Below are positions 24,210 to 37,749 of a DNA stretch of 64,000 nt, piece after piece. Below the pieces are notes generated by a model. That model was not told the origin of the DNA. It did no database searches and was given only the letters and a program-made list of their open reading frames with translations. The stretch spans positions 46,056,113 through 46,120,112 of the forward strand of contig NC_089496.1 of NCBI RefSeq assembly GCF_036850765.1. Reading direction: 5' to 3'. The position numbers were made by a program, and so were the translations under genes. Within the stretch, counting starts at the first letter, position 1; every line of letters begins with the position of its first letter. This DNA comes from Saccopteryx bilineata. Taxonomy: Eukaryota; Chordata; Mammalia; Chiroptera; Emballonuridae.

Positions 24210-27200
24210 CTACACTCAATTTCTGTATGTTATTATAAACCATCTCTTTAAAGTGACTTCAAAAACCATTTGGCTAAATAAATGAGAAATTAAACACGGT
24301 CTAATGAAAAGAAGAAAAAGCGACGCTTCGCAGCCAGGATTTTTGTTGTTTTCTCACTTGGTTTTCGGTAAGGGGTTTAAAGAGATCACTCGAACCCTCT
24401 CTAATGGCTGTCTCGCTTCCTCTGCAAAGCTCAGAAGTTGAATTGTCTAGCATGGCTAACATCTGAGAAAAGAGGAGTGGGAACGTTCAAGTGGAGACCT
24501 AGGAAGGGCTTTCAAGGGTACCTACGCCTTAAATCAGAGCAAGGGAGACCCTCCGTCAGGCTTCAGGTCAGCCAGACATCAGAAACTTTCTAGACTTTTC
24601 GGTCTCTTCACCTATTAGGTTCCACTGGCAAAGGGCGGGGCAACCATGCCTCCTCACCAATGAAAGGTTTCATTGACACGCTAGCTCTGAGACAGGGTGA
24701 TGATCATGCTTTAAATCTCTATGAGGTATGCAGAAAATACGAGTCATTTGTGCACCAGTTTAAACACAGAGCTTGAACACTATTTCTGGACTGAAGTCTA
24801 GTTCTGCTTCTTTTGTTTGTGTGTTTGTTGTAACAAAGAGTAATGCACACTTGGTTTTAAACTGCATGCGGGGAGAAACATTCTGGAAGGGCAGCTGCCT
24901 GGGACCCTAGGTTTTGTCTTCACTTCAGGACTTAATTTTTATAAAATTAAAATGACTTAACTCAGGATTTATGTACCCAAGTAACTTAGCCCATTTTTAA
25001 ATTCTTCCTCCCCCTCATATATGAATTTTTAATTTATTTTCATTGTGATTATGTGAACCAGTCTTAGCTGTAAGCAGTATGTCACTGAGAAGTCACAGAG
25101 CATGAGAGACAGAGAACAGGAATTCAGAGGTGGATTGGCCAGGCTCTCTTTGATTGCTGTATTCATACCCTTATTTTCTTTGTTTGAGCTTTGCTCTGTC
25201 CTCGGGAATCTTCCTTATTAGTCAATATCGCAACAACCCTGGGTTCATTTTGAACTTGGCAGTGGTTCTGTCTAGAGATGTTGCAAAATAACCATTCAGT
25301 TCAGCATGGCCCTAAAGACTGGATTTCCCAGTGGGATCAGGACAGACATGGCACAGACTGATGAGCGTCTCTGACCTTTAACCCCGGGGTGAGGGGAGAG
25401 GCACACTGAGAATGGGCAAACACCCTTTGCACCACCCTGAACTGTATGTATCTCTGTGGCTTTTTCCATGGAAAAGGAAGTTACTTTCAAAATGATGAAA
25501 CTGCAAAGCATCTACACTGTCCAGCTCCTGCTTCAGTGCTTCCAATGAGAGGACAGAGGCAAACGTGTTGCCTAAAGTCTCTTCAACCGACAGCAGCTCC
25601 CTAAAGATCAATCCTTTTATGACCCGTCTAAAATTTAATCTCTACTTAAGGGATTTTGCATCCATTCAGGTAGGCTACAAATACATTAAAGTTTAATCTC
25701 ATTGTCAAAAGAGAAAAAATTTGAAGAAAGATCCTTTAGGTAAAACTCTCCAATATCTATCCTTAAAGTATTTGAGAGTTGGTCAATTGAAAAAGATCCT
25801 CATAAGCATAAAAAAAAAGTAATACTCTCTCCTTTTTGCAATCTTGGGATTTTGCACATAGTAGATTTATTTGGTAAAAATGTAGAATTAAGTTTGAGTT
25901 GGCTCCGTTGTGTGGAGGAGTGGGGTTGGGAGGAAGAGTTTGAGGGGCACATTCTGGAATTGGGGGGGGCACGAAGTTTTCTTGTGGGAGGGAAGCACAC
26001 TTCTTCCCTGTCCTCAGAAAGGAAGGACGAAAAGTTAGCAAATAAAGATTCTTGAGGGAAGTAAGAGGTTGTGGAGATGGAGAAGTTTAAAGAAGCTGAC
26101 CGGTGTCAGTTGGAAGCACTCAATATCCCATGCGTTAGTCCCCCCAGAATGGGTAAAGAACTTAAAAACCATTGCATGAAGAGGAGTAAAGGAATCCCAA
26201 CATCGAATCTGAGTTGTAGCAATGACCTTCAGTATTTGAAAATCTGCAGTGTGGGAACGGAGTTAGAGTTGCAGGAAGACAGATCTTACCTCAGGGTGAA
26301 ACAGGTTGCTGTATAGTCAGTGAATTCTGCAGACCAGAGGGTAAAATGGAAACCTTCTGAGGATACTGTGTGTCTGTTTAGGGGAGAGGGATTCCTTCAT
26401 AAAATCTCTAGTTTTAGTTCTTCTATGAATAAGTTTAAGTTTTAAGCAGTCACTTTTGGACAAGGGTCAGGAGAATCCTACAAACACTGAAATTTGGTTC
26501 TGAGCTCCAATCTAGTTCCATCATTTATGACATCACACAGAGAAATTCCTCCCACCCAGATGAGCTAATCATGCTGGCCGGCGTCTCAGAGGGAGACCGT
26601 TTCAACCAGTTGATAAGATCTGAGTTGAGAAGCTCTCCCCCAGGCTGGACTTCCATCAGCCTCACGGGCGAAGCAAGACCTCTCCTCCAGACCGTTCAGA
26701 AGACCCCGCCTCTCAATAAGTGCTGACCTCTACCCATAAGTGCTTGGTTGTAAATTCAGTTCTCTGGTCGTCTAAAACACACACACATCTATCCTTGATC
26801 TCAACCATGAAGGAGTTAGGAAAGTAGTAAAAAAAAAAAAAAAAAAAAGAAAAGGCATTTATCTTCTTCTTTCTTTTCTTTTACTGAAACTCAGTCGGAT
26901 GAATTAGTCCTGTTTTGACCAGGCCAGCAGCCGTAGCCTCATTCTGTGGGCACCTTGGTGGCTGACAGACCTCCCATGCATGTAAACGCCATGCTCTGGA
27001 GTCTGAGTGCACCTGTCCTGTACCGTTACGGAATAACTAACTATACACGCAAGTGCATGATGCAGTTGGGCTTGGAAGAGAACTAACTCCTTATTAAGGA
27101 GGGCTTGGGAAGGTTCCTTGGACACTGAAATGTAATTTCTTGGACCCCATGGAGACAACTGGAGTCTAATCATAGCCAAAAAGGAGAGGTCCATTATATG

Positions 27201-28190
27201 GTTCATTAAGGCAATCGGGAAGCTGGAAATTGGCATCATCAGGTTTAGAATATGAATAGGATCACCGGAACAGTCTTCCAGCTTTAAAATCAAGCATCTT
27301 CATTACCACAAAAGAGGGGCATTATTGCCAGTGGTGAGATTAGGCCAGACATTGACAGTAGGGCCATGGTTTTGTACAGTTGTGCTTAGAGCGAGCTCTC
27401 GCTGGCCTGGGACAGGTGGACGTGAGCTCAGACTGCAGCAGGGCTCCCGCAACAACCTCTCCCAACCACCTTATTTGGGGCCTCGGATGGGAAATTTTGT
27501 AAAGGAGGGGCGAGTTGTGAAACAGTGAGCTGTGAGAGAGGGGACCTGGTGAAGAGAAGGGGAGGGGAACAGAGTAACTATGATGAGGGTTCAAGCTGCC
27601 ACTTGGTTGGCAGTCTTGCCGGGGAGAGCAGAACTGTGGCCACTTAGAGGCACAAGCCCTTGCTCCGCTCTCTGGGGCAGCTATGGAGACCCTGTGTCTG
27701 GTGTCCTAGGGCACCTGCTTCTAGTTGCTGGCGAAGTTAATCCCACCACCAAAGTCGGGAGTAGGGAAAGAGAAGCAACAGACCCCAGAGCATTTGCACG
27801 TCCTCTTTCAGTCCTGCCCAGGGCCTCTCCATTAGCCCACCTTCATGAATGAAGTACAAGAGGGAATCGGGTGTCGAGCATTTTGTTGGGGATTTTAGAT
27901 CTTTCATTATGATCATTTTCTTTTTCCATTCATAAGTTTACTTACTGTTTTGGTTTCCATAACCAGAAAAGTGTCTAAGAAAAAGGAGAGAAACCCCAGT
28001 GTTTGTGAAAACAGTCACATCGATGATGATACTATGAGTTGATAATCTACTGATTTTTTTCCTTTTTTTTTTGGCCAGTGGGCAAAATGTAGGCAGGCTT
28101 TAAACTTTGAGTTGCAACATCAGCAGTACTTTTTTTCTTTCTCCCACTAACTGGGATGTTTCCTCTTACATTAGAAAAGGAAAAAAAAAT
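24210..28190. other. Unique intronic sequence
   Basis: These 4 kb hold no recognisable exon. A 20-nt A run lies at about 26829-26848, and a GC-richer part at 26570-26720 and 27380-27830. The many 60-129 aa ORFs overlap on both strands and have no domain I know. Confidence 0.4.
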
Positions 28191-28194
28191 TATG

Positions 28195-28545
28195 CATAAT
28201 TTACATCCCTGTGACTATCCAGTAACTACCAATTTATACTCAATTCCTTCACCTTTCTCACCCAGCCCCTCAATCCCCGCCCCCATCTGCCAATCATCCA
28301 AATGTTCACTTTATCTATGAGTCTGTTTGTTTGGTTTGTTCATTTATTTTGTTTTTTAAATTCAATTGTTGATAGGTAGTTATTTATTGCCATTTTACTC
28401 TTCATATTTTTGAACAACAACTCCTCCTCCTCCTTCTTCTTCTTCTTCTTCTTCTTCTTCTTCTTCTTCTTCTTCTTCTTCTTCTTCTTCTTCTTCAAGA
28501 CCCTTTAACACTTCATGTCATCCTGGTTTGGTGGTGATGAACTCC
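28195..28545 (-). repeat. L1 3' region, reverse, containing a CTT repeat
   Basis: Reversed L1 wording includes ccatctgccaatcatccaaa, tgagtctgtttgtttggttt and tttggtggtgatgaactcc. The CTT microsatellite at 28421-28496 is embedded in it. Confidence 0.7.
28421..28496 (+). repeat. CTT (GAA on the other strand) triplet repeat
   Basis: Four imperfect CTC units precede an uninterrupted 64-bp CTT run (28433-28496, about 21 units). The sense transcript carries CUU/UUC and the template strand carries GAA. Confidence 0.97.
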
Positions 28546-28705
28546 TTTAGCTTTGCTGGGCAATATTGTAATAACTACATACGGTGTCAGATAGGTATGA
28601 GATTTATCGGGATAATCACTTATTAAGTTATATAATGTCTAATCACTGGATTGTACATCTATAGCTAATATAATGTTGTATGCCAACCGTAATTGAAAAA
28701 AATAT
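28546..28705 (+). repeat. Old L1 3' end, sense
   Basis: Phrases tcagataggtatgagattta, cactggattgtacatctat and taatataatgttgtatgcca match the last ~140 bp of an L1M element, ending in an A-rich tail. Confidence 0.7.
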
Positions 28706-28709
28706 ATAT

Positions 28710-30395
28710 TTAAAGCCAAAAACTAAAAAAATAAAATATATAAAAGTAAGAATTTTAAGAAAACATTATGGAATAGTAGCAGGGCCAAAAAGAAGAGCTT
28801 TGTTACGAATTAGTTTCTCTTTATGAATGAATTACCCTCCTCTCTGCCTGACTTTTCGTCTTTGCGCTGAGAGGGCATTCGGATGCACTGATCTCGGAGG
28901 CCCCAGTGGTTCTGTAAGCAGAAGGAAGAGGTGGCTCTTTCTGTGCGGGGGGGGGGGGGGAGGACACGGAGCTTCAGAGTCTGTATTCACACCCCCACGT
29001 GTGTTCAAGGGAGATACGCAGTCCGTGAGTGTTGACTTACCCAGGGAGCCCATCTTGGGGACGCTACTCACAAGTGAGCCTTGGCAAGTCCTTCCTCCTA
29101 TTGGGGCCCCTTCCCATCCTCAGTGGGGAGATGCTGCCCTCCCCCCCCAGAAAGCCATTGGGTGGAGCCATGAAATGGTTTCCGTCAGGCTCCTCGCACA
29201 TGTGGGAAGCAGCACGGCCCTCCTCATGTCCCGGTCTCTTTGTGTGGGCACTTCATCTATAGCTCTAACCCTTCCATAAACTTCCAAGTGTATTTTTAAA
29301 TGGCAAGTGCCTAAAACAAAACAGGATCTGTATTGAGGCTAAGACCTGGCACTTCGTAATGTTGAAAGCTTCGGCTGCCAATTTGCCATGCCGGTAATAT
29401 CTGATTTATGGTTCCCTGTGGGTGGGGGCGTGAGTGGGAGGGTGGGGTCCAGTCTCTCAGCAGAAGACATTTTGCTTGCTTACAACGTTCTTCTCTGGGC
29501 ATTTAAAATAAAGGTCGAGTGGCTATGCCTCATGGAGTCATAGAACCTCTTCGGCCTTCTCGGCCTGGCTGGTGTGTTGAGTGTCTGTTTCCTTGGCAAT
29601 AGAATTTCTCACGAGAGGCAGGCAGCTGTTTTCTCCCTAGCCTGGTAAAAACTAGACAGCAAAGGTTAGTTCTCATTCCGAAACTCGCCCACTTTCTTCG
29701 GCAACCAACTACCTTGGCTGCCGAGGCTAGACTTTCAGAGTCGTGGGGTAGTTTCACTTACAAAATGCACTTCCTCAGAAAGCAGGCGCTGGTGGAGTTT
29801 CCTGAATTCGGCAGAATCTCTCCTTAGAGATATTTACTCCACTTCAGATAGCTAATTACTACTAGGACCTGTGGGCTCAGGTGTAGAAAATGCTTAACTT
29901 GCCAGCCGTGAGGTGCTGGAAGCTGGGTCAGAAATCAGTGGGGAGCAGGGTGGCCGTGAGGGGCCACGGTAAGGGTGAAGCCAAAGCCACTAGCAGAGGC
30001 TGCGAGCTCAGGATCACCAAGCCTTGTCTCCTTGGAAGCAGGTGTCTCCACCACAGAGGTTAGCCCGTACATGAAACTACTGATCATCCCACCGCACACT
30101 TGAAAGGAGCAAGAACTGCTATGAACAAAGGAAACACAGGAAGATAAACTCTCCTTTTGAAAGATACTTTCAAACTAAATTTAGTAGAATTCTCAATTAT
30201 AAGTTTCGTAGAGCAAAGCAATAAAGCCTTTGTAGAAGGTGATCATTTATTATTATTTTTTTATAAATTAACTAATAGCTGGAGAGACTAAAAGACTTGT
30301 CCAAGTTTAAGACTTATCACTCAAGTTTAAGATAAGAGAACTTGGCTTTCCTAAGCAAGTCTCCTTCTTCTATGAGTCATTGCAGAGTATAGTAG
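28710..30395. other. Unique intronic sequence
   Basis: It includes a 14-nt G run at about 28947 and an 8-nt C run near 29141. No exon, promoter or transposon could be supported. Confidence 0.4.
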
Positions 30396-30399
30396 AATA

Positions 30400-30595
30400 C
30401 GGGAAGCATTTGGATTTAAAGGTGACCCTGGTAATTGGCTCTGGTCTACTATTTTGCTAGTTAGTGATCACAGGAAGCATTTTCAACATCATTGATCTCA
30501 ATTTCATCATTATAAAATGAACCATGTAATATCTAATGTGCAAGTTATTGTAAGGATTAAATGACTTACTACAAGAAAATGTTTAAAGAACTTTA
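30400..30595 (+). repeat. MIR-like old SINE
   Basis: The order tctcaatttcatcattataa, attgtaaggattaaatgac and tttaaagaactttag follows MIR. It is diverged and its borders are approximate. Confidence 0.55.
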
Positions 30596-30989
30596 GAAAT
30601 TTTTACTATTCTTTTCAAGCATGCAAATTCCTCCTGTAAGCCCACATTCTGGCATTGTCTTTATAATATCTTATTAATATTTTCCATAACAGCTTAGTTT
30701 CCAAAAAGAAATCATCTTAAGACCTATCATTACTGTCATTCATTCATTCTGAAAAAAAAAAGTTAGAACCTAATTTCAAATGTTATAGCCTCATTGAATG
30801 TGTACTATATATTTACCCTGAATTAGAAAAGTAAAATAACCAAAAAGAACCCACGAAGTCAGTTTTTATTCTGAAGTTGAAGCATAAGTACTCAAAGATT
30901 GTGCCCAGTTAGATAGCTATTCTTATTAATTACTACTCTAAAAAGTTTTTTAACAACTGAAGCTATTCCAGGTAACTGGTAAACTAAAG

Positions 30990-31222
30990 CAGAGGTAGAC
31001 AAACTGTTTCTAAAAAACAAAAAAATCAATCTTTAGGCTTTGTGGGCTATACGGTGTGTGTAACTACTGTACTCAAGTTTGCCATTGTATCTCAAAAGCA
31101 GCTACAGACAACACATGAATGAACGGGCCATGTATTCATTGTGTTCCAATAAAACTTTATTTGCAAAGTCAGGCAGCAGGCCATCTTTGGCCCAAGGGCT
31201 GTAGTTTGTCATCCATGTCTTA
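30990..31222. repeat. hAT-Charlie relic (MER33/MER58 type)
   Basis: The order is gtagacaaactgtttct, ctttaggctttgtgggc, gttccaataaaactttattt and ttggcccaagggctgtagtt. These are the marks of a common mammalian Charlie MITE. The exact subfamily is from memory. Confidence 0.75.
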
Positions 31223-32744
31223 AAGAAACCTATATCTTTCCCTGACTTCATTGTTTAGAGTTATTTTCATTGACACCCCATTCCCTTGAGCTCACACTGT
31301 TTCATCCAGCCTGGCTCCTCCCAGGTGAGGGACTTGAGGGACTTAGGGAACACTTACATTCAGAGCTAATTTTTAATGAGGGAAGTCAGCCTATAAGAAC
31401 CTTAGTCACCTAATTTTTTCCTAGCGTCTTTCATTTCAGCTCCCATGCCAGCGCTTTACAATATAGAGGTGGATGGAGAATGTTTTCCAACATGGAGATT
31501 TAAGCTGGAATACCGCCCAGGTCATTTATCTCATATTTCCCTCTACTTAGAGGTTGTTCATTAACTGATAGACTAGAGAGATTTTTATATTCTTGACTAC
31601 TGAGGAATTCTTTCATCTTTTTTTTTTAAACTGAATGGTCTTCAGTATGAGGGTTTTTTGTTGTTGTTTTTTAAATGTTGACTTAGTTTCCATTTCAGAG
31701 TTGCTGTCAAGACTTGGAGAGTTTTCTGTTTTTTATCAATAAGTTGCTTTCACATGTTTAGAGTTTTAACTGATGGTAAAACCAAGGGCCGTTGCAGGTA
31801 GTAGCCGCGACTAAGCCGAAACAGTAAATAACTCGAGTTCTGTCCAATTTTTGGCCTTCGTTTCGTCAGGGCCATGTCACTTCGTTCCCTCAGGCCTCCA
31901 TTTCCTAGACTATAAACAGTATTATTAGAAGCCAAATGCCATTCAAAGTTGTCTCTGGGTCCTTCTGAAAGGGCCACCTTTCCCTTGGCTCCTCTTCAAA
32001 GACCCTGCGTGTTCTTCCCAGAATTCCGCGCTCACTATGGGCATCTGTGATGCTAGGACCTACGCTTCGCCATACGGGATTACATAACTATTTTCCCTTT
32101 AGGTGTAATTATGGAATCGCCAGCCCTGCGACTCTGTTTTGCATTATTTCACACGTATTTTCTACTTCTGATTTAGGTCTCTGCGCGGTATGCCATAAAT
32201 CAGTGGAGTGGGGGCGGGTAGTGAAAGCACGTCAAAACACAGCCCCCACTGCTATAGAATGTTCCTCAAGTGACACTCCATAACTCAAATACTGCGAACC
32301 GCGGGGTAGCCAAAGCAGGGCGCTGTGACAGGACGAGTTGTTTTTGTTAATAGAGATGAAATTATGGGTGTAACTAGCTGGCAGTCTTAAAACAGACTTT
32401 AGCAAACTGTTTACTCAGCTGTCCTCAGGCAACAACTTAATACTTGTGGATAAAATTATTCTCCCACCATCTCCCAAGTGGTATATAGTCCAGGGGTCCC
32501 AATTTGTTCTCACTATGAAAAAGGAAAAACAAGCTTGCGACCCTCCCAACACAGCCTGAGGTTCTGCTTGTGTTTTGTTTTGCACGAATCAGGCTTTTGG
32601 CACCATGGTTCCTAAAAATGTTGTCCTTTGTGTTCTGTGGTTTTAAAAATCTGTAAGGAGCTGAGGACTGAAATACTTTGTGTGGCTTAAAGAAACCTTG
32701 TGGTCTCTAATGCTAAAGCCTTGTTGTATTTTTTTCTTTGCTTA

Positions 32745-32890
32745 TACTTTTCCCTTCACCCACAATGCCTTCCCCCTCCTCTCTGCCTGTCAAAACCATG
32801 CATCTTTTAAAGCCCCGCTCAGGCACCTCCTCCTGGAAGTCTTCCCTTATCTCCCCGCCACGCCCAATAGATATTGACCTAATTTTCCTC
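32745..32890 (+). repeat. L2-like fragment
   Basis: The phrase ttaaagccccgctcaggcac followed by ctcctcctggaagtcttccc is a well-known L2 3'-region pattern. Confidence 0.6.
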
Positions 32891-33055
32891 TAGTCTAATT
32901 TTGAAAAATTATTATGCAGTGTTTAATAGATACAAAACTGTATAAAAAAATAATACAGTAGTCGCCAACTTGCCTACAGCCTGTATAGTTCAGAAGACTC
33001 TGAGAAGTAGAACCATTATCTGATTTTGGTATTTATTATTTCCATATGGAAATTA

Positions 33056-33079
33056 TATATATATACATGTATATATATA
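33056..33079. repeat. 24-bp perfect AT palindrome in an AT-rich tract
   Basis: A TA-repeat arm on each side of acatgt gives a perfect palindrome. The surrounding 33040-33180 is over 85% A+T and may extrude or unpair readily. Confidence 0.8.
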
Positions 33080-33399
33080 ATGCATAAATATAGATAAATA
33101 TATAATATGTAAATATTAAGGGACATATAATATTAGGGAACATATACAGTTTTAATAATATGTAGTAATTTAGTATATTTTAAGCTTTAGACACGTTTTT
33201 ATGTTGTATGTATTCTAAACCTGATTTTTTAGGGTGCTCACATTTATGTTTATCAGATTTTTCATTTTGAGTCTCATAGTTCGTTAATTTCCTCTGCTAA
33301 TGGGATTCTGTCATCACCATTTACTTCTTATTTTGTTGGTGCACCGTTGCAGGTGTTTTCATCTGAGCTCGTAAAATTTATTCCCAATCACTATTATGA

Positions 33400-33552
33400 C
33401 ACTCCTCTTGTATCTTAAGAGCACTTGCCTGTATCGTTTTCCCTGGGGAGAGGCCACACTTGGCTCACCTTGATATGTGCTGCTCTGCCTTCTAGCATCG
33501 TGTGAGCCCAAGAGGTGATCCGTAGACGTTTGTTCTTTTCAGTTGAATCCCT
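33400..33552 (+). repeat. L2-like 3' end
   Basis: Wording such as tcttaagagcacttgcctgt and gtagacgtttgttctttt resembles a degraded L2 tail, probably continuous with the fragment at 32.75 kb. Confidence 0.4.
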
Positions 33553-33894
33553 ATAGGAGTGCCAGCAAGTGTTACCACCTTTTCACAGATGAGGGGGATG
33601 ACTCTATGTCACTTTCCTTTGAGCACAACTTCTAAGTTCCATCTTTTGATTCTCTTAGCTGGGAAGCTAAGCAGTGCTTTCTTAAAAACCACTTCTCATT
33701 TACGAGGGATGACCAGAATTTTTCTTTTTAATCTCTCTCTCTCTTTTTTTTAATCTAAGTGTATTCATAAAACTCTAAAATTTTTAGCCCATAAATTGAA
33801 ATATTTTGCAAAAAAAATTTAAAACTGTATGAGCTCTGCTTTTCACTTGGAGGAACTATACTTCAGAATAGGGGGGGCTGATGATAGAATTGAA

Positions 33895-34497
33895 ACCAAT
33901 TTTTAAAAACTGAGATATAATTTTATACCGTAAAATTTACCTGTGAAAAATGTACAGTTCAGTGGTGTTAGTGTATTTCCAGACTTACGTAACCATGAAC
34001 ACTGCAAACTCAGGACATTTTTATCACCCCCAAAAGTAATCCCTTAGCAGTCACTCCCCTCGCCCCTCTTTGGTCCCTGGTGAGCAACGATCTACTTGTT
34101 GTCTCGATGGATTTGTTTGTGTTGGTTATTTCATATCGGTGGCACCATACAGTATTGTGGCTTTTTGTGTCTGGCTTCTTTAACTTATGTAATGTTTCCA
34201 AGGTTTATCTGTGTTTTGTTATGTATCGGCCCTTTGTTCCTTTTTATTGTCAAATAATATTCCATTCTGTGGCTAGAACACATTTTTTTCCTTTGTTCAT
34301 CAACTGATGGACACTTGCTCGTTTCACTTTTTGGTTATTATGAAGAATGCCGCTTTGAACCTTCTGTGGACGTGCATGTTCTCGCTTCTTTTGGCCAGCT
34401 ACCTGGGAGTAGAATCTCTGGGTTATACGATATCTCTATGTTTACATTTCTGAAGAGCTGCCAAGCTGTTTCCCAAAGCAGCTGCCCCATTTTATGT
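33895..34497 (-). repeat. Old L1 3' region, reverse
   Basis: Reversed L1 patterns run in order: ccgtaaaatttacctgtg, gtttccaaggtttatctgtg, caaataatattccattctg, catcaactgatggacact and acctgggagtagaatctct. The ORFs at 34080-34307 and 34315-34503 are frames through this relic. Confidence 0.85.
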
Positions 34498-34509
34498 AAG
34501 TAGATTCTT

Positions 34510-37500
34510 ATAAGGAAGTCGACATTCCAAAGACGTTCCTAGCTTAATTGTAATCATTATGGTCCCCAATTTCATGTTCTGAATTTTCTTTATTTTTATT
34601 TTTTTACTTTGTCTATTTTCTTTCTTTTTTATTTTTTGGGGCTCTGAATTTTAAAACAATGTCATCACTAACTGCACCGTTCCCCGGGTGGCACTGCTCT
34701 TATATTTCTCTAACAATTTCATTCTTGCTCTTTGATTTGTGAATGAAATCATCGTATTCCAGGTTGCATTTGCACATTAACCTGAATTTGATATAGTTTC
34801 ACTGTAATGAGAAAACCTTCTGGTAATTTCCCTCCCATGTTTATTTTATCTGCCAAACTTAAATGACTCTGGTATTTAAAAATTAGCAGAATAATAGCCC
34901 TGGTTTAAAAATGTAGAATTTTTCTTGTAACACATTGTAGAACAGCATAGGTGAGTCATAGTTGAATGAAAGGGACAAAGAAGACAGTGTGACAACTGCT
35001 AAGCACCTCTGCAAAACAATCAGAACGAGGACAAATTAACCTGCATTTAGATGTTTGTCCATCTCCAAATTCTGGGGCTTATGAATCATCTCTGTTTTGG
35101 AGGCTTTTTTTTATTGCACAAATACGAACCTTCACACTGTTTCTTTTACTTTTTTTGATACTTTGTTAATTTTAAAAATTATATTTGCTTCTGATTTATT
35201 TTCTATCTGATTGAAAGATAATATAAATTTTAAAAAAAATATTAGGAAATACAGAGAAAAGATAGATGGAAATAAAGAGAAGTAAAAGTAAGTAACCTGT
35301 AACCCAATTACTTAATGGTGACTACTGTCAATAGAATATTTTCTTTCGGCCTTTTCTCTAAGCATAAATAGTCTTTAAAAAATATAATTTCTCTGGGTGA
35401 ATGACATGTCTTTATATAAATATAGCATGATTTATGGGACCATCCCCTGAAGGAGGACAGTTTATTGATCTTTTCTGTATTGTTTGTTGATGTTTCCACA
35501 CTGAATTGTGAATACCTTTAACTTGGATTCACATAATGGTGGGAAAAATGGCCTGGACACACAAAACCTACCTACTTTTCCCATGGAAAGAATGGGAAAC
35601 AAGAAAATTTCATAAGAAAATACTGAGAATTTGTAGGAACTAGAAAAACATCTTCTGGCAAATAGAAATTTTCCAGTTGTATTATAATTTAATGTCCAAT
35701 TAATAAAAAGTTGTGTCATATTTGACTCTAACAGTGACAAGGCAAAGAGTTTTGACCTAAAAGCAGAGGATTACAGTAACTGTACATATATAGAAAGAGG
35801 CCAAATAACCCTTTAGGGGACTTTGGGCACTTTAAATATGTAGGGATAAGAAATTATTCCTCCATCTTTTAAGATTTGACTATCAGTTGTCATTAGACCT
35901 GATTATTGTTATAAGTCTGTGGTTCCGATCATGTCGGAGAGATAACACTGGTTAGATTTTTTTTTTTTAAATCTTCAGGTTTTCCCTCATGAAATTCATT
36001 TACAGAAGCAGGGACTATTTCCATCACATGCAAGTAATGGGGAGTATGAGTATAAAATGAATTCAAATTACATTTATCATTATCATTTCTGGAAACTCCT
36101 TAAGGAAATGGAAAATGTCCTAATGTGTTGCCAAACTCAACAAAAATGACTGGGCGTAAAGATCACTGTTATAATTAATTAATATGATCCAGAATAATAA
36201 ATATTATTTGAGTAATTAAATGAGACTGCAAAAGAAAGTTAACAAAATAAACTTACTTCAAAATACTGACTACTTTTTTCCTCTGCTTCTTCCTCATGAG
36301 TCAGATCTATCAAATATATTTTGACTTTAGGTTAGGATTTAATAACGTATTTTTTTTTATAGATTTAAAAACTCATCTCATTCATTCTAAACCGAGGAAA
36401 CCAATCGCTTTTACCGTTGTCGTGAGACACCAGCCAGGCTAAGACAGATCTCTTCCTTCTCAATGCATTTGCAATCTCATAAAGAGCTTCTGGTGACTCA
36501 GAAAATCCCATGCATCAATTTTCCAAATTGGATTTTATGTGATTAAAAATAAATTTCAATCAAACAGAGACTTTGGTGTGCTTCTGAGAATTCCCATGTC
36601 GGGAGCTGGCAAGGAGCAGCCATGTGTAGGTGTGTGTGTGCTCACTAAATACTGTGTGAGCATTTAGGACCTCATCTGAAAAGTTCTTTCCTGGAAGAAG
36701 AGTAAAGGGCACCGTCTTGGAACGCAGCCTGCTATTCGCAGCTCAGCTTCAGAGGGGAAGAGAAGGGGGTGGTGACACCAAGAAAACCAGGGTTTAAAAA
36801 TTAAAGAAATGGGATCAATGGACTTGTTATCCCGGGATACTTATTAACTACAATGATTTGTTCCTGCGTAGCTCCTCTGAGCCGAAGAAGGGAAGTATTC
36901 TTAGAGCACAAATAATGCATCTTTCTGAATTACGCTGACTCTCTCGTCCAGGTCCGCTTGCCCCAACTGCCATCAGTTGGTGGCAGTGACCATGTTTTTC
37001 TTTTTACAGATGAAATCGACCAGAGGCATAACCTGGTTTTGGTTAGTGAAAGAGAAGGGTAGGCCTACACAGGCAATAATCATCTGGGGTCACTGTAAGT
37101 AAATAGTGAGTCTTGGCAGCCAACAGCGGAAGAGGAGAAGCTCGGATTGCTACCTGGGCCAGGTCTCCGGGCCTTGTTAGAAACTTGGACTTTGTCCCCC
37201 TCAAACTGTCCTGGAAGATCCAGCTGAACACTGTCTAGCTGTGACTCAGCTTCCTGGCCACCCTTGATGCTGTCCAGCTCTGTCTCCTCGGACACTTTCT
37301 GTCCCTTCCACTAATTTGGGGCTTGCGACTATTCACCTCTGTTGTGTATACTTTTTATTCCTTAAACTAGACAGGAAGTTTCCTGAGGGTAGGAGCTGTC
37401 CTACCCTCAGCCCATTTGACTCTCAGCCCATATGATTGTTCCCAACATCTTGGGCAAGGGAACTTCACTCTGCATTGTGACACTTACTCCACTAAACCGA

Positions 37501-37520
37501 AGAGGCGAAGAAGCTGAATA
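34510..37520. other. Unique, mostly AT-rich intronic sequence
   Basis: No exon or transposon was recognised in 3 kb. The part at 35980-36260 is noted separately as a possible conserved element. Confidence 0.4.
35980..36260. promoter_or_regulatory. Possible conserved non-coding block
   Basis: A repeat-free stretch with tataattaattaatatgatc, gagtaattaaatgag and a gtaatgggg core. The dense TAATTA sites are the only evidence. Confidence 0.22.
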
Positions 37521-37529
37521 TCACCTAAC

Positions 37530-37741
37530 CAGTGGTCGGCAAACTCATTAGTCAGCAGAGCCAAGTATCAACAGTACAACAATTGAAATGTCTTTTGAGA
37601 GCCAAGTTTTTTAAACTTAAACTATATAGGTAGGTGCATTGTTATTAACTTAATTAGGGTACTCCAGAAGCTGCCAAAGAGCTGCACTCAAGGGGCCAAA
37701 GAGCTGCATGTGGCTCGCGAGCCGCGGTTTGCCGACCACTG
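37530..37741. mobile_element. Short non-autonomous hAT element
   Basis: Perfect 15-bp inverted ends, cagtggtcggcaaac and gtttgccgaccactg, bound 212 bp. The right flank atctaaac fits the usual hAT target pattern nTCTAnAn, but the left flank cacctaac matches it poorly. The inside has ccaaagagctgca twice. Confidence 0.85.
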
Positions 37742-37749
37742 ATCTAAAC

